From positions 1-64,000 of the forward strand of contig JAOALB010000050.1 in the NCBI GenBank assembly GCA_025331125.1: DNA of 64,000 bases. The letters run 5' to 3'. This DNA comes from Mycogone perniciosa (taxonomy: Eukaryota > Ascomycota > Sordariomycetes > Hypocreales > Hypocreaceae). The translations under genes and the position numbers were made by a program. The first letter of the stretch is position 1; each line of letters opens with the position of its first letter. Of the stretch, positions 23,166 to 34,728 are shown one piece after another. Below the pieces are notes generated by a model. That model did not search any database. It was not told the origin of the DNA and saw nothing but the letters and a program-made list of their open reading frames with translations.

Positions 23166-24263
23166 TCACTGCGCGTCCTTGACATTCTTCTTGACGTTCA
23201 AAGCCCATTTTAGTTTGTCCAGTGTTGTCCTCGCGTCCTCCAATATCCTTTCTTGTTCTTCTTCCCTATTCTTTGCGTTTGTCTTAATGTCCCTGAGGTC
23301 GTCCTCTTGAGCTTTCTTGTACTCCTCGAATAACCTCGCGATTTCCTCCTTTTCACGTCTTAGCTCCTTGATATTGCTGTCTTGCTGCTCGCACAGATCT
23401 CGCAGTGTCTGGATCTTCTCGTCGTCTGACCGTCGTTCGTCGACAATGCCGTTGATCTCGTCTTTGAGTGTTGAGACTGCCCGGTTGACCTCATTGCCCT
23501 GATCTCGCCAGTGGGAGGAGATGGCGTTATATCGGCCCTCCATCAACTGCGCATAGCTCGTTGCCTCGTCCACTTGAACCTTTGCATCGCGTTTGGCCTT
23601 TTCCATCTCGTCTCTCCAGTTCCTCTCTAACTCCTGAGCCGCAACCGTCTTCCTCTTCTCCGTGTCGACCGTCGCAGTTAGAGCCTCCACCTGCCTCTCT
23701 TTCCTAGACAGCAATGTTTTCGTCACGTTGGCTTCTAGTAATCGGCTTTCATAGTCACTGATCATTCGCTCCATCTTATCTTCAATCAATTTTGCGGCTT
23801 GTTTTGCTTCCTCAGCTCGTAATCGTTCAATCTGGATTTCTCGTTTCAGGGCGTCGTTGTCGCTGACAAGCTTATTGATGACTCGGCCCGTCTTCCCCAG
23901 TCCAGCCTTCCCAATGGTCGAGTCCCACTGTCCATTGTCCTGGTCTCCATCTGATAACATGGACGCGTCCTGTGGCGGAGGGGACTGATCCACAGCTCTA
24001 AAGCTCGAAGTATTCCACCTTATTGGTGTTGTATCGACCATTGTCTCGCTCTTATGCTTCGGGCCGGGCGACGGCGTTCTGTCGGGTGGGCTGGTCGTTA
24101 CAACAGACAGTCCGCTTGTCTTGCTGTTGACGCTGCTTGACAAGCCACTGCTATGCTTGCTCTCGGGACTTGACTCGGAGCCTTCGAAGCTCGGGACACT
24201 TCGAATCGTGGCCGCCCTTCCCAAGACCTGTTTCGTCGAGACGGAGTTTGCGCGACCCGGCAT
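23166..24263 (-). CDS. SHE3: SHE3-like coiled-coil protein
   Basis: From the first in-frame ATG (24263) the minus-strand frame gives 365 aa. A Ser/Pro-rich N-terminus (about 1-125) is followed by a long heptad-rich coiled coil beginning VINKLVSDNDALKREIQIER. The pattern ALKREI...RAEEAKQAAKLIEDKMERMISDYESRLLEANVTKTLL is what fungal proteins annotated SWI5-dependent HO expression protein 3 carry. In yeast She3 is the adaptor linking Myo4 and She2 for mRNA transport; filamentous homologues have no established role. Coding-like sequence continues upstream of this ATG to about 24365 (PPPAAEEPVAKTKPP) without a start codon. A small first exon probably lies farther upstream, spliced to an acceptor near 24360-24375; I could not fix it. 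Confidence 0.75.
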   Translation of the reverse strand: MPGRANSVSTKQVLGRAATIRSVPSFEGSESSPESKHSSGLSSSVNSKTSGLSVVTTSPPDRTPSPGPKHKSETMVDTTPIRWNTSSFRAVDQSPPPQDASMLSDGDQDNGQWDSTIGKAGLGKTGRVINKLVSDNDALKREIQIERLRAEEAKQAAKLIEDKMERMISDYESRLLEANVTKTLLSRKERQVEALTATVDTEKRKTVAAQELERNWRDEMEKAKRDAKVQVDEATSYAQLMEGRYNAISSHWRDQGNEVNRAVSTLKDEINGIVDERRSDDEKIQTLRDLCEQQDSNIKELRREKEEIARLFEEYKKAQEDDLRDIKTNAKNREEEQERILEDARTTLDKLKWALNVKKNVKDAQ

Positions 24264-24379
24264 GCTGTTGATGGCGGTGGTGGCAGGTGTCAAGGTTCTC
24301 TCTCCAGGCGGAGCATCTAGCAAGGGGGGCTTGGTTTTGGCGACAGGTTCCTCAGCTGCAGGCGGTGGCTGAGCATCAG

Positions 24380-26203
24380 CAATTAGGCTCGTCAGAGGGA
24401 TCAGTGGTGGTGGGCGAGTGCGTATTAGAGCAGAGGAGATAGTAGTATGGTTTGTTTATTTGGGTAAAAGACAAGATCGGCCGGCAATTCCTTTGCGCGG
24501 GTCGATCCCGGCTGCTAACAGTAGCAGTAGCAATAGTAGCTACAAAGCCGGAGCAGAAGATGAGAGGACGGGCAAGGGCAAGAGGGCAGGAGAAAGAGGA
24601 AGAGAAAGAGAAAGGAGACGTGAGCGAGCAAGCGTACTGTTTGGAGTGTCCTGGTGAATGGAGAAAATTTGTTTCTGGAGGCGACGAAGGGGCATCTTGT
24701 AGCTTCAGAGTAGGCTGTAGGCTGTAGACTGTAGGCTGGAGGCAATGCGGATTGACGTCGCTTTCGCTGCTGTTCAGCGCCCGAACAGCGGAGCCTGGCG
24801 CGTCTACAGTGGATCGTGGGAGTGTAGTGTAGTGTAATACGGAGTAGTGTAGTGTGGGAAGCAACCGGCCGGGCGTCTTGCATGGAAGCTCGCTCACCAG
24901 CTGAAGAGGTCGCGAAGCGCTCACAGGACTCGGGACAAGCGAAGATATATTATTGCCTACGAAATAATGCAAAAAAGAAGAGGAGCGGCGAAGTACTGCT
25001 ACGAAGTATTATTACTCATGCTCTGTTTGGACTCATGCATGCAGCTCATCTTTTAAAAGGGGCATCGAATGAAAAATGCATACATAAAAAAATTAAAAAA
25101 CAAATAAACAAAAAAAGCAAGGCCCCTCCCTCACTCATCACCCCTACAGCAGCCTCACTCTTTGTTTGCCTTCAACCCTTTCAACCAGACAGACGTCAAC
25201 AACACACTGAACACAGCCCACTCTGCCGTCCGGGATCACCTGCAGGGGCATGCCCTGCGGGCTGAGCAACTCACGTGCAGGGCTGCTCGTGTAAGTGGCC
25301 GGGCAACGAACGGCTGACGCTCGTGTTCGCTGAGTAAAAGTAAGCAGAGGACGTTGGGGGATTACATTATTACATTATTGGTTGTGATGGAGACTATTAA
25401 AAAGCATGTGTTACATACTTTGTGGGATCCGCATAACCTTATTGATTGTTCCTTGCAAATAAACATCTGGATCCGCATTCCTCTTACTAGGAATCCTCGA
25501 TCTCCAAGCCTCATCCCAACACAGTGGCTTATCCCAGCGATCCAGCCTTCAAAGGGGAACCTTACTAAGCTTGTACTGGAGTAGGTACTTCGTACGACGT
25601 CGTTGCAACCGAATTATCAATTGATCTCAACTGTTGAATCACTTGCACGTAGGAAACCTCTTCTCGTCAGCAGCCGTAGAAAATCACATCTGTTCGTCTC
25701 TTGTGCAACTTTCCTTCTGCTAGCAACTACTAGCTAATGGTAGAGGTACTACTTCGTACTTCGTACTACTACTACTATGTAGTCCCCCTGTCAGCCGTGA
25801 TACATACACACACATCTAGAAACGATCCCTCGTCAACTCATCTTCACCCATCCTGTGTTTGCGTCTCGTATTGAGTTATGCCCATTAGTCTCCAGAGTCC
25901 AGCTATCCACATTCCCTTGCTTGTTTTTCTGAGGGACCCTGTAAACGCCTGCCCAATGCCCCGTTCGTACAAATTTTACACCTGATGTCAACAGCCTCCA
26001 ATACTTCTCGTCGTCCAGTTCAGTTCAGTCCAGTCGTGACTCAGCCATGCATCCCCGCAAACTCCCCTGAACAATATAACCTGCAGCTGCTTGTCTCAGC
26101 CCCGGACGATCGTAAACCGCGGGCAAGGCAAGTTTCGTCCGAGATCTCTGAGGCTCCGGGCCCGAATCTCGAAGTCATAACATTCGTCTTCTCCTCTAAC
26201 AGT
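24380..26203. other. intergenic, mostly without support for genes
   Basis: May contain the missing first exon of the SHE3-like gene (to about 24700). One copy of the 9-bp element lies at 24838-24846 inside a GTAGTGTAGTGTAA-type short repeat. An A-rich tract is at about 25087-25119. A cluster of TACTTCGTAC units with an ACT run is at about 25749-25778. Confidence 0.5.
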
Positions 26204-28611
26204 TTATGTGGCGATAGCTGCTGTCACTGGCGTCGGTGTAGGGCCACCATTTCCCTGGCTGACTGCCGCTTCCAAGAAGGATGGACGATATTTGGTAAGA
26301 TACTTAGCAGCCATAGGCCTCGCGTCCTCAACTAAACCAAATCGTTAGCACCAATCTAGCCAAACTAGTAAAGTGGTGAGGGGGCCAGGCACATACATTC
26401 CGTCCATATATCTTGCACAGTATCCAGCGCAGCTTCCTTGATGGGTGGTCGCATAATCACCAAGTATAACAGGCTCGTCAGCGCGAGAGGAACCACGCTG
26501 GGATCCCGGCACATGTGCTTTACACGAGAGAGAATTGCGCGATTCAGCTCGGGAATCTCGCTCAAGAACCGAGTAAGGACCTTGTCTTGGGGATGGAGAT
26601 ATGGGAGGAAGCCGTCAATGAGCCGCAGCGTCCATTTCTCGTAGTACATCGGATGGTCACCGCCAGCCTTTCGTTGCACCCTGTCGTTATACCATTCTTC
26701 ACAGAGCCATGACACCGCTACATCGATGTTCCTGCGGAAATCCTCCATAATGTAGTTGTAGAGCATCTCTCGGATGCTGTTGCTGAGTGAATGTGATCGC
26801 AAGGAATCATCGCCCTCGCCTTTCACGGAGATCTCCTCCAGACCAGCAGATGATCGCGTTGCCAGACGTGTCAAAATAGTCATCCAAGAGTCTTTGCTTT
26901 CAGAACTTGCAGCTAATCGACTGAAGCCAGCCTTCTGCCTCTTGGCCGCGGGTTCCTCTAGTGATTTCATCATGTCTATCACCCTTGTCACCGTCCCATT
27001 ACCGGCATTGAGAGCCATCTCGGGTGTGAGCTGCTGAGGCTGTGAAAGACTGAAGGATTTCAATCCGAGGGCATCATCTAGGCTTATGGGCTCGGACACT
27101 GCTGCCGCAGGTGCACTATCCAGCTTATTCAGGATTTGTTCCGTATCTTCCGCCTGATAAAAGTCTGGCTCATAGTCATCATCGTCCTCTTCGACACCAA
27201 GGGGCGCGGTGTTCGGGTTGAGCTCAGGAGCAGGGGCATTGGCTAGGGTTTCCAATCGGCCACGTACACCATCTACAGCTTTTGCCAAGACCTGGGGATC
27301 TAGCCTAGACAATGTATTCACGGCGATTCTAGCCACAAGACCAGCAGGCACCTGAGAAATGTCAAAAGTCTTGAGTCCGTCGTTCCCAATGAGTGTGAAG
27401 ACATCAGCGAGGCTATGTGGGCCAGGACCCAGAGGTGGAATCTGAATGTGAGAGGCCTCAATCCGCTGGCGTTTGACTTCATACCCGTCTTGCGGTTTCG
27501 GCTCCAGAGGTCTCTTCCTACCAGAATTGTCGAATAGCTCGGCCATCATACGCATAGTGCCTTCGACGTGCTGCTGTATCCTTGGGACAATTGGGTTATG
27601 GGGGTCTCTCTTACTCAAGTGAATCAACAAGAGTCGCGCTGTCTTTTCCATAGATTTGATCATCACCTTGGTCTTGGGAGTCAATGGAGAATTGGCAGCT
27701 TGTAGAGGATTGAAGCTGAGCAATGCGTTGAGGATTCGATTTGATGTGGCAGGGCGAGTCCGCAGCACGATAGATAAGCAATTCAACGTCGCATCTACAA
27801 TAAGAGCATCGCTAGACTTGATGAGCGCCAAATCTAAACCAGAAAAAAGAAACGTATTGCAATCCTTACCTGTTCCCTTGCAAAACACCTAGCATACGAT
27901 CCAGCAATCCACTTGCTTCCGCTTCGAGAGTCCTAGTGTCGAGCAACTGGTGGTTTGGAGGAACTTTATCCAGAGAGACGTCCAGGCCGCCACCATACTT
28001 CAAAATGCGATCAGAACATTCCTTTCTTACGTGGAGAGATATCACGTCTTACCCTGTGTTCGGCGCCTGAAGCGACGGTCTGCGCCAAGACTACGCGCTG
28101 GGCGAATTTTATACAGCATATTCTCACGGTCGGTGCTGCCCCGTCCCATATCTGGAGCACCTTTTGCTTGATACTGACCATCTTCTCCCAGGTGACTGTA
28201 TCGTATCCGTTGTTAATGCTGCAGATGATAATTTAGCCTCGCTTCACATCGGCTGCCAAACGGGGTCGAGGCAACTCACATCCACCTCATAGCCAGCGGA
28301 TAAATACTCGCCGCCATTAGGATCACACTCCGCAAGACCTGCGCATCTGTTTCTTTCTCTACCAGTGATTCTAGCGTCGTCAGCACGTATGGCTGCATCG
28401 TCTCCTTCTCAGAGTTCGGTAGAGCGGGCGTAGCAAAGGCCTCGGCCAGGAAATCAGCCCCCCATCTTCGCAGCTCGATCGGTGCATTAGGCCCTATTAT
28501 CGGGAGAATTCCCCTGACCACACTCGGATAGTACTTGACATCCCCTAGGACTAGCTTGCGAGCATCGTTGAGCTGGCGGATCTGCTCCGGTACGGAAAGT
28601 GTTGAAGACAT
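26204..28611 (-). CDS. PTA1: mRNA cleavage/polyadenylation factor subunit, symplekin/Pta1
   Basis: Five exons on the minus strand, 28611-28280, 28218-28053, 27997-27870, 27811-26397 and 26331-26204, give 722 aa with consistent phases. The N-terminal 300 residues are the HEAT-like symplekin/Pta1 N-terminal region (for example NSDALIVDATLNCLSIVLRTRPATSNRIL near residue 208). A basic-plus-acidic linker follows (KRQRIEAS, then EEDDDDYEPDFY about residue 420). The C-terminal helical part ends EDARPMAAKYLTKYRPSFLE. In yeast Pta1 is the scaffold of the cleavage and polyadenylation factor that links poly(A) polymerase and phosphatase modules in the nucleus. It shares a 555-bp upstream region with COA3. 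The third-to-fourth exon acceptor was chosen to restore the conserved NSDALIVDATLN stretch. Confidence 0.88.
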
Positions 28612-29166
28612 GGCGGTTGAATCAGCCCACGTGCCCGCTGCGCAAATGCAATCAACTTGCGAATCGCGTATTCTCTCGTAGGGGTAGTTAATACAGGAAA
28701 TGGGGTGGTCATGGGATCGGCAAAGTTGAACGTGGTGATGCAGCTGTGGTGGTCGCGCGACAAGGCTAGGCTGCCGGTTCAACTCTTGGGGTCTGTATCG
28801 TCATGCTCTGCGCCAATCTCCAGCTCCAGTCAATTCAATAGCTTCGAGGCTCACAATTCGCGGTCGCACGGGTCGCGCACCGCGATCGTCGAGATGGCGC
28901 TGCGAAAAGCCGACCTTTGATCGTTGTCGAGGTGCGAAGACCTTGATTCTTTGGCATGAGGTAGGTTAGGAGCTTGTCAAGGTTTGGCGACAGAGCGTGA
29001 CGCGGGTCTAAGGCGGATAGGGCCCCTGTTGCAGCGAAACTACGTCAAACGGGATGGGTGTTTAGCCGGTGAAGTGCCGAGAAGATCTGCCCATCTCCGG
29101 CTTGAATTGACGTTACGATCAATCATCAGCCTTGAGACAATCAGAAAATCAGGCTTCCAATACACA
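28612..29166. promoter_or_regulatory. divergent promoter region between PTA1 and COA3
   Basis: About 555 bases between two start codons facing away from each other, so it should contain both promoters. No TATA box or named site stands out. Confidence 0.5.
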
Positions 29167-29518
29167 ATGGCGTTTGTTTCCCTCATTGGATCACCGGGAA
29201 ATATCTTGAGATCTCGACACTGACATGGCTGGCTTAGGAATACGCATTCCTCTTACTACGACCGGCGACTGCGCCAAGGACCTGCCCTTATTCGCGCCCG
29301 AAGGCCATATCTCTTCAAGAACGCAGCCACTGGGTTGGGCCTTTTGGCTCTTGTCGGTGGAGTTTGTACGTCCGACTCGTTTTCCATATTTGCTCACGAC
29401 GCATACAGCTTACAGCGTTTCTGTTACAGATTGGTATACCATCAAGGCTGTTGGCCAGGACGATTTCGACGACGTAAAAGTACCAGATACTCCCCGACGG
29501 TCAACTCCTGCAAAATAA
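29167..29518 (+). CDS. COA3: cytochrome c oxidase assembly factor 3
   Basis: Three exons, 29167-29171 (only ATGGC), 29238-29365 and 29430-29518, give 73 aa. The protein has a short matrix side ending QGPALIRARRPYLFKNA, one membrane span (about residues 31-50) and the diagnostic YTIKAVGQDDFDDVKVPDTP. That is the Coa3/Cox25 family pattern (T-K-A-V-x-Q-D-x-F-x-D-V). Known role: an inner-mitochondrial-membrane protein that, with Cox14, stabilises newly made Cox1 and couples its translation to oxidase assembly. The 5-nt first exon uses a GTTTGT donor, and the acceptor is preceded by an ACTGAC branch site. An upstream in-frame stop forces such a first exon. Length is typical of the family. Confidence 0.88.
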
Positions 29519-30194
29519 GCTGGCCAAAGAAAACAAAAGAAAAACCTATTGTAATGACGCTATTATTCAATCGCAAAATGGACAATGGCTTGTCAATCAC
29601 TCAACTCACGAGTCTCAGTGGAGACGTTGTGAATTGGGACTGTAACGTGGGTCATCTGATTCAAGGTGTCTGCCAAACCAAACATCGCAATGATCCCAAG
29701 CAATAATGTATATGTGTACAAACAAAAGTCATCACAGGTATATGTAGGAGTAAGGAACAAGCCGCCTCTCTGTACATTAGGTAGTCATTCACGCCATGCA
29801 AGTCAGTCCGTTGCCATCCGTACCAGCCGCTGAAACCCAGAAAAGATCACGCCGCCCAGTCTCTATTATTTTCCCAGCCACCAGTCTCCAGAAGAAGCGC
29901 AACAGGAAAGGGCCCATGTTCCCTTGGCCTGAGGCCAACAACAAGCCCTGTTTTGGGTATCACAATATCCGAACGCTGAACAATCCTCATGTTGTAGCCA
30001 AGTCGATGTGGGCTGTGTCTGAATGTTATGTAATATTAAAGCATAGGTGGGTAGCATACTTAAGCCGCTGCTGTTTTTGATCCGCGACTGAAGTACCGAA
30101 TGCCACCCACCCGTTTGATCTGATAAACAGAGGGGTTCAATATGGTTCGCGCCATTTCAGGAGACTCAGAGAGTCGTATCGAAAGAGCAGATGG
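29519..30194. other. convergent intergenic region
   Basis: Contains the 3' ends of COA3 and of the DEP1-like gene. No other gene is supported. Confidence 0.5.
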
Positions 30195-32163
30195 TCAGGC
30201 TGAAGCGGAAGCATCGAGAGCAGCTTTGAGATCTGCTGAGGGAGGCAAAGCCTGATGCGTTCCTCGGTTGACAAGAGCCATGTGTTCAGAACGGGCCTCC
30301 GCTTGAACGGGTTGATGTTGAAGGAGCTTATGTGACGAATGGTTCGGATTTGCCCATGGTGTTTCTTTGAGAAACTGTTCTCCCGCCGGGCCCAGACGGG
30401 TCAAGTGTGGCGGTTGGTATTCGTCACGTATCTGAGTTATAGGTTTTTGCCGTACTCGTCGAGTACGCTGAGGCAATAAATTAGCAATCATCTTCTATGA
30501 CAGCAATTGCGCGGATAATGCACGCACCTCCATAGCAGCCAAATCAGACTCCAACTCCGAAGTAGATGCCCCATTCAGCTCAGGGCCAGCTGGGAAGCCC
30601 TCATATTTCGCAAGGCCGGCCAATGTCGAGACCTCAGTATTGTATGCTATGGCATTTCTGATGCGTTGCGAAGGATCCTTGGGGAACAACAAGCCGTAGT
30701 CTGGTAGACTGTGTGCACTCCGTCTTGCACCCTGTACATCGTACCACTGCTTGTTCAGAGCCTCCAAAGCCTGCTCTCTTTTCTCACGAACAGCCTGGAA
30801 GAACTGGCCCCAGATCTGTGCCCTCTGCGCCACTGCGCGCCGGTCATGGGCTTTGATCCGAAATTCGTATTCCGTGTTGATCGCTTGTAGTTTTTGGTTG
30901 AGTCGATCATCGAGGCATTGCTTCATGTTCAAATATTCTGGATGTGTGGGCTCGGCCGCATGTAATGATTGCTCCTCTTCTTCAAGACTTTGTAGCCTGT
31001 CCTTGTATAATCTGCCAGAGATGTTAGATACCACTACTTGTAAGAAGGAGGGCTTCACCTACCGGTCTCTGAATATTCCAAACATCTCTTCTATGTGTGT
31101 CCAATCTCGATACGCGGCTTGTTTCTTCTCCACTGAAGCGGCATTAGCATAAGGCAAAATCTTCCGTGTTTTGCGAATATAACTTACTTTCTTCGATATT
31201 CCTTGCTGCTGCATCTGTCTCCTCCTCCACGTCAGCCTCCATCTCTTCCTCGCGACGTTCTGACTCCTCTTCCACTGCAGATGCAGCCTCACGAGATTCG
31301 TCCCGGGCCTCTGGAAGAGAGTCATCGTCAGGATCGTCCGCAGCGGCGCTCTTGCGCTTTGATCCGTTGCGCGTGACCTTCTTGGTCACCCGGGTCTCAC
31401 GATCTGCAGTATCGTCTTCAAGCGCCGTGTCTTGGTTCGTGGGAGAGCTGTCGTCATCTTCGCCGACTGATTGAGGGCCGCTCTGTGGGTTTGCTGAAGT
31501 CGTGTCGTCTTCAATAACTGCAGTACCTTCATCGCCGTCATCATCTGCCGCTCCTACTGAGCCAGTGCGCTTCCTAAGCGGCTGCCCTAAGTCTGAGTGT
31601 TCGGTACCTGTCGATCGCTTTCGCTTTCGGTCTTGCGGACTGTGTTTGGCGTCCTCATCTACGCTCGTATCGAGCGTTGCTGCAGGTTTTGTCGGCGATT
31701 CATCACCGTCGGGTTGACTAGAGACGATTGAAATGTCATCGCCAGACACAGACTCGTCGTCGCCATTTCTGGGTGTCCGGCGAAGCTTGCTAGGTGTGTG
31801 GTCGAAAATTTGGTCTTCATTGAACTGGTCGATGACAACATCACGGTGTCTTTGGTGCTGTGGTGTGTCGTATAGCCTTAATGTTTCGGCCTCGGTGTCG
31901 TTTGCCTCAGAGTTTACGTCCGACTCTGCATCGGAGAGTGCGCTGTCAGATTCTGACCCGTCGATGTTGGTAGCTTCGTTTTCCTCGCCGCTGAGGCTGG
32001 AATTGTCGCCGTCATCGACATCGAGGTGCATGTGCTCGATGTCTTCGTCGTTGGCGTCCTTGTCGTCAACCTCGCTGAGAGGACTGGAAATGTTGCTGTC
32101 TTCGAGGTCGCCGCCCGACACTGGGGGCGGCAGAACAGTCGACGCCGAGACCGTCGCTGCCAT
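30195..32163 (-). CDS. DEP1: Sds3-like transcriptional regulator, DEP1 type
   Basis: Four exons on the minus strand, 32163-31188, 31132-31063, 31011-30528 and 30467-30195, give 600 aa in phase. The first 320 residues are highly acidic and Ser-rich, with short basic patches (KRKRS, RKRTG). From about 325 comes the Sds3-like region: YRDWTHIEEMFGIFRDRLYKDRL..., the coiled segment around HPEYLNMKQCLDDR, and AQRAQIWGQFFQAVREKREQALEALN. In yeast Dep1 and Sds3 are subunits of the large Rpd3 histone deacetylase complex, acting in nuclear gene repression. The last junction could use either of two acceptors 27 bases apart; the one with a GCTAAT branch site was taken. It is divergent from NOP12. Confidence 0.85.
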
Positions 32164-32861
32164 TGCCGTAGTGGGGCGCAGGTAGAGGCGCTATGGAAGC
32201 AGTCGATATGTATTGACAGAGTAGTGGTCGAAGCGAAGGCTATCTCGGCTTCGTCGAGTAGGTGGCCTGGCTCTGGCCGGCGCAGAACGTGGCCAAATGT
32301 TGCTTGCGAGGTGTGTCTGTGGGCAGACGACGACGAGGTGGAAAAGCGAGTGGATGCGGAGGATAAATCCAAGCTGTTGCAGGCTCTGGTGCTCCAGTAG
32401 AGGGCCAATATTGTCCTTGCAAAACCAGACAGTATCGTGACAGAGGGTAACGGTCGATGGGCTGTGAGGGGAGGGAGGAGAGCGAGGAGGAGGACGAGGT
32501 GCCGCTTCGCGCACTCTGTCGGCTGTGACCTACAGCGAGCGCCGCCCCCAGCAGGCGAGCCAGCAGGCCCTGAGTAAAACCGACAGCGGGCTGAGAATGC
32601 CCGGGATGTGGGCGGTAACAGCTGGCAGAAACGCGGTCATGGGGGGACCTAATCGCCATTTGCGGGACTCCCAATCCGCAAAGGGCCAATGACGCATTAT
32701 TCCGAGCTGACGCCCGCCAGCGGGTCCCAAATTTTTTGGAGTCTGGCTCTGAACTTTTTTGCCGTCTCTGTGCGTTCTGTCGCAACCTTGAAGAACCAGC
32801 AAGCAACAAAGGTTGATTTTTCCGGAGTGCTCTCAAAGCTGCTCCAACAAAGCATTCCACA
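32164..32861. promoter_or_regulatory. divergent promoter region between DEP1 and NOP12
   Basis: About 700 bases separating two oppositely oriented nuclear/nucleolar genes. It must contain both promoters. Open frames here are incidental. Confidence 0.5.
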
Positions 32862-34728
32862 ATGCCCAAGAAGTGTGTATAGCTGCAATTGGCTCTGCTC
32901 AACCATCTTGGCTAACTTCTAGACAGGGGAAATCCGCTGGCCGTGGCCTCCAAGGCCATTGACCCCACACTCGATGCTCTGTTCGCGGCCAGTGTAAGCT
33001 CTGCGACGATCTCTGCGCTGGTGGAATGTACCCAAAGACTAACACTGTAAACAGGCTGGACCAGTCACGGCCCCTCCAAAATCGCGGTATGCAGAGTTGG
33101 TTGAAAAGAAACAAGCCAAGACCAATGGCGACGACGAGGACGAGGGTGACGATGAAGAGCTGTCAGAAATAAGCGAGGAATTGGACCATGGTGACGAAGA
33201 TGAAGCGAAGAAGGACGATTCAGAAACTTCTGAACAGGATGGTGGCAGTGATGAGGAACAAGCAGATGGCGATAATGACGATGAGGACGCCATGTCAGTA
33301 ACCAAAGAGTCAACCACCGAGGAGGAACAGCAAACAGGAGACACTCCCACAGTCACAGACGCCCCTACCGAGGTGGACAAGCCAAAGCGAGATCGGAAAC
33401 GCAAGAGAAAAGACGAAAACGAGGACCTTGAGGAAAAGTACCTGGCCAAGCTCGTGAACGAAGATGAGCCTGCGCCCTCGGGCAAACGCCAAAAAGGCGA
33501 TGAGAAGAAAGACGACAAAGACGCCAAGGAAGGTGATGAAGTACCCCTTCATGAGACATTGACTCAGGACAGCACAAAGTCCGAGATAGAGAAAGCTTCT
33601 CGGACTGTCTTCTTAGCCAATGTCGCCGCAGAGGCCATCTCATCCAAGTCGGCCAAGAAGGAACTCATGAAGCACCTGTCATCCGCCCTGGATCAGGATG
33701 CTTCACCACCGCAGAAGATTGAGTCGTTGCGGTTTAGATCTGTGGCTTTTTCCGCTGGCGCAATGCCCAAGCGTGCTGCGTTTATCACCAAATCACTGAT
33801 GGATGCCACCACAAAGTCAACAAATGCATACGCTGTCTTCTCCACAGCCGCTGCGGCCCGGAAGGTCGCTGCGGAGCTCAACGGAAGTGAGGTTCTTGGT
33901 CGGCACATCAGAGTAGACAGCGTTGCGCACCCAAGCCCAACCGACCATCGCCGCTGCGTATTTGTTGGAAACCTTGGCTTCGTCGATGACGAGACGATCC
34001 TAGACCAGAAGTCAGATGGTGAAACAGTCCAGAAGAAGCGCAACAAAGTCCCATCCGATATCGAAGAAGGTCTGTGGCGAACCTTCCTAACCCAAGGCAA
34101 AGTCGAGAATGTTCGAGTAGTACGGGATCCCAAAACCAGAGTGGGCAAGGGCTTTGCGTACGTGCAGTTTTATGTGAGTTTTCCACAACATACCTAAAGG
34201 ATCCTTTTCTTCCCTCCCACAAAGATTTCCTTTCTGACCGACTTTCTCTCTCTCTCTCAGGACATCAATGATGTAGAATCTGCTCTCCTCCTTGACGGGA
34301 AAAAGTTTCCCCCCATGCTTCCCCGTGCCCTTCGTGTAACTCGGGCCAAGGATCCGCGCAAGACCGCCCAGGCATTGGAGCGATCCAGAGCCAAGGGAGA
34401 CGCTGCAAGTGGCACGGGTCGTAGCATGAAATACAAACCAAAGGCCACACCAGAGGAGCAAGCCGCCGCAGGTCGTGCTGGCAAACTTCTCGGTCGATCT
34501 GGGGCCGCAAAACAAAGATACGCAGCAAAGAATCCCTCATCAAAGGATGGTGAGGCCCACAGCGGATTTAAGACCCCAGAGGCAATCATCTTTGAGGGGC
34601 GAAGGGCTTCTGCTAGGGATACCCTCCCCAAGGAGCTCAAAGGCAAGAATAAAGGAAAGGGCGGAAAATCAGCGAAGCCAAAGACCAGGGGTGCTCGCAG
34701 GGCCGCTGCGTGGAAGCAGAAGAAGTAA
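32862..34728 (+). CDS. NOP12: nucleolar RNA-binding protein 12
   Basis: Exons 32862-32874, 32923-32993, 33055-34173 and 34261-34728 give 556 aa. Features in order: [15 protein letters not shown] near residue 17, a conserved opening of fungal Nop12; an acidic disordered tract (about 45-110); a basic nuclear-localisation patch (KRDRKRKRK); RRM1 (RTVFLANV, about 211-310); RRM2 (CVFVGNLGF ... GKGFAYVQF, about 328-425); and a Lys/Arg-rich tail typical of ribosome-biogenesis factors. In yeast Nop12 acts in 25S/5.8S pre-rRNA maturation in the nucleolus. The 13-nt first exon with a GTGTAT donor is needed to join the ATG to the conserved second exon. Confidence 0.9.
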
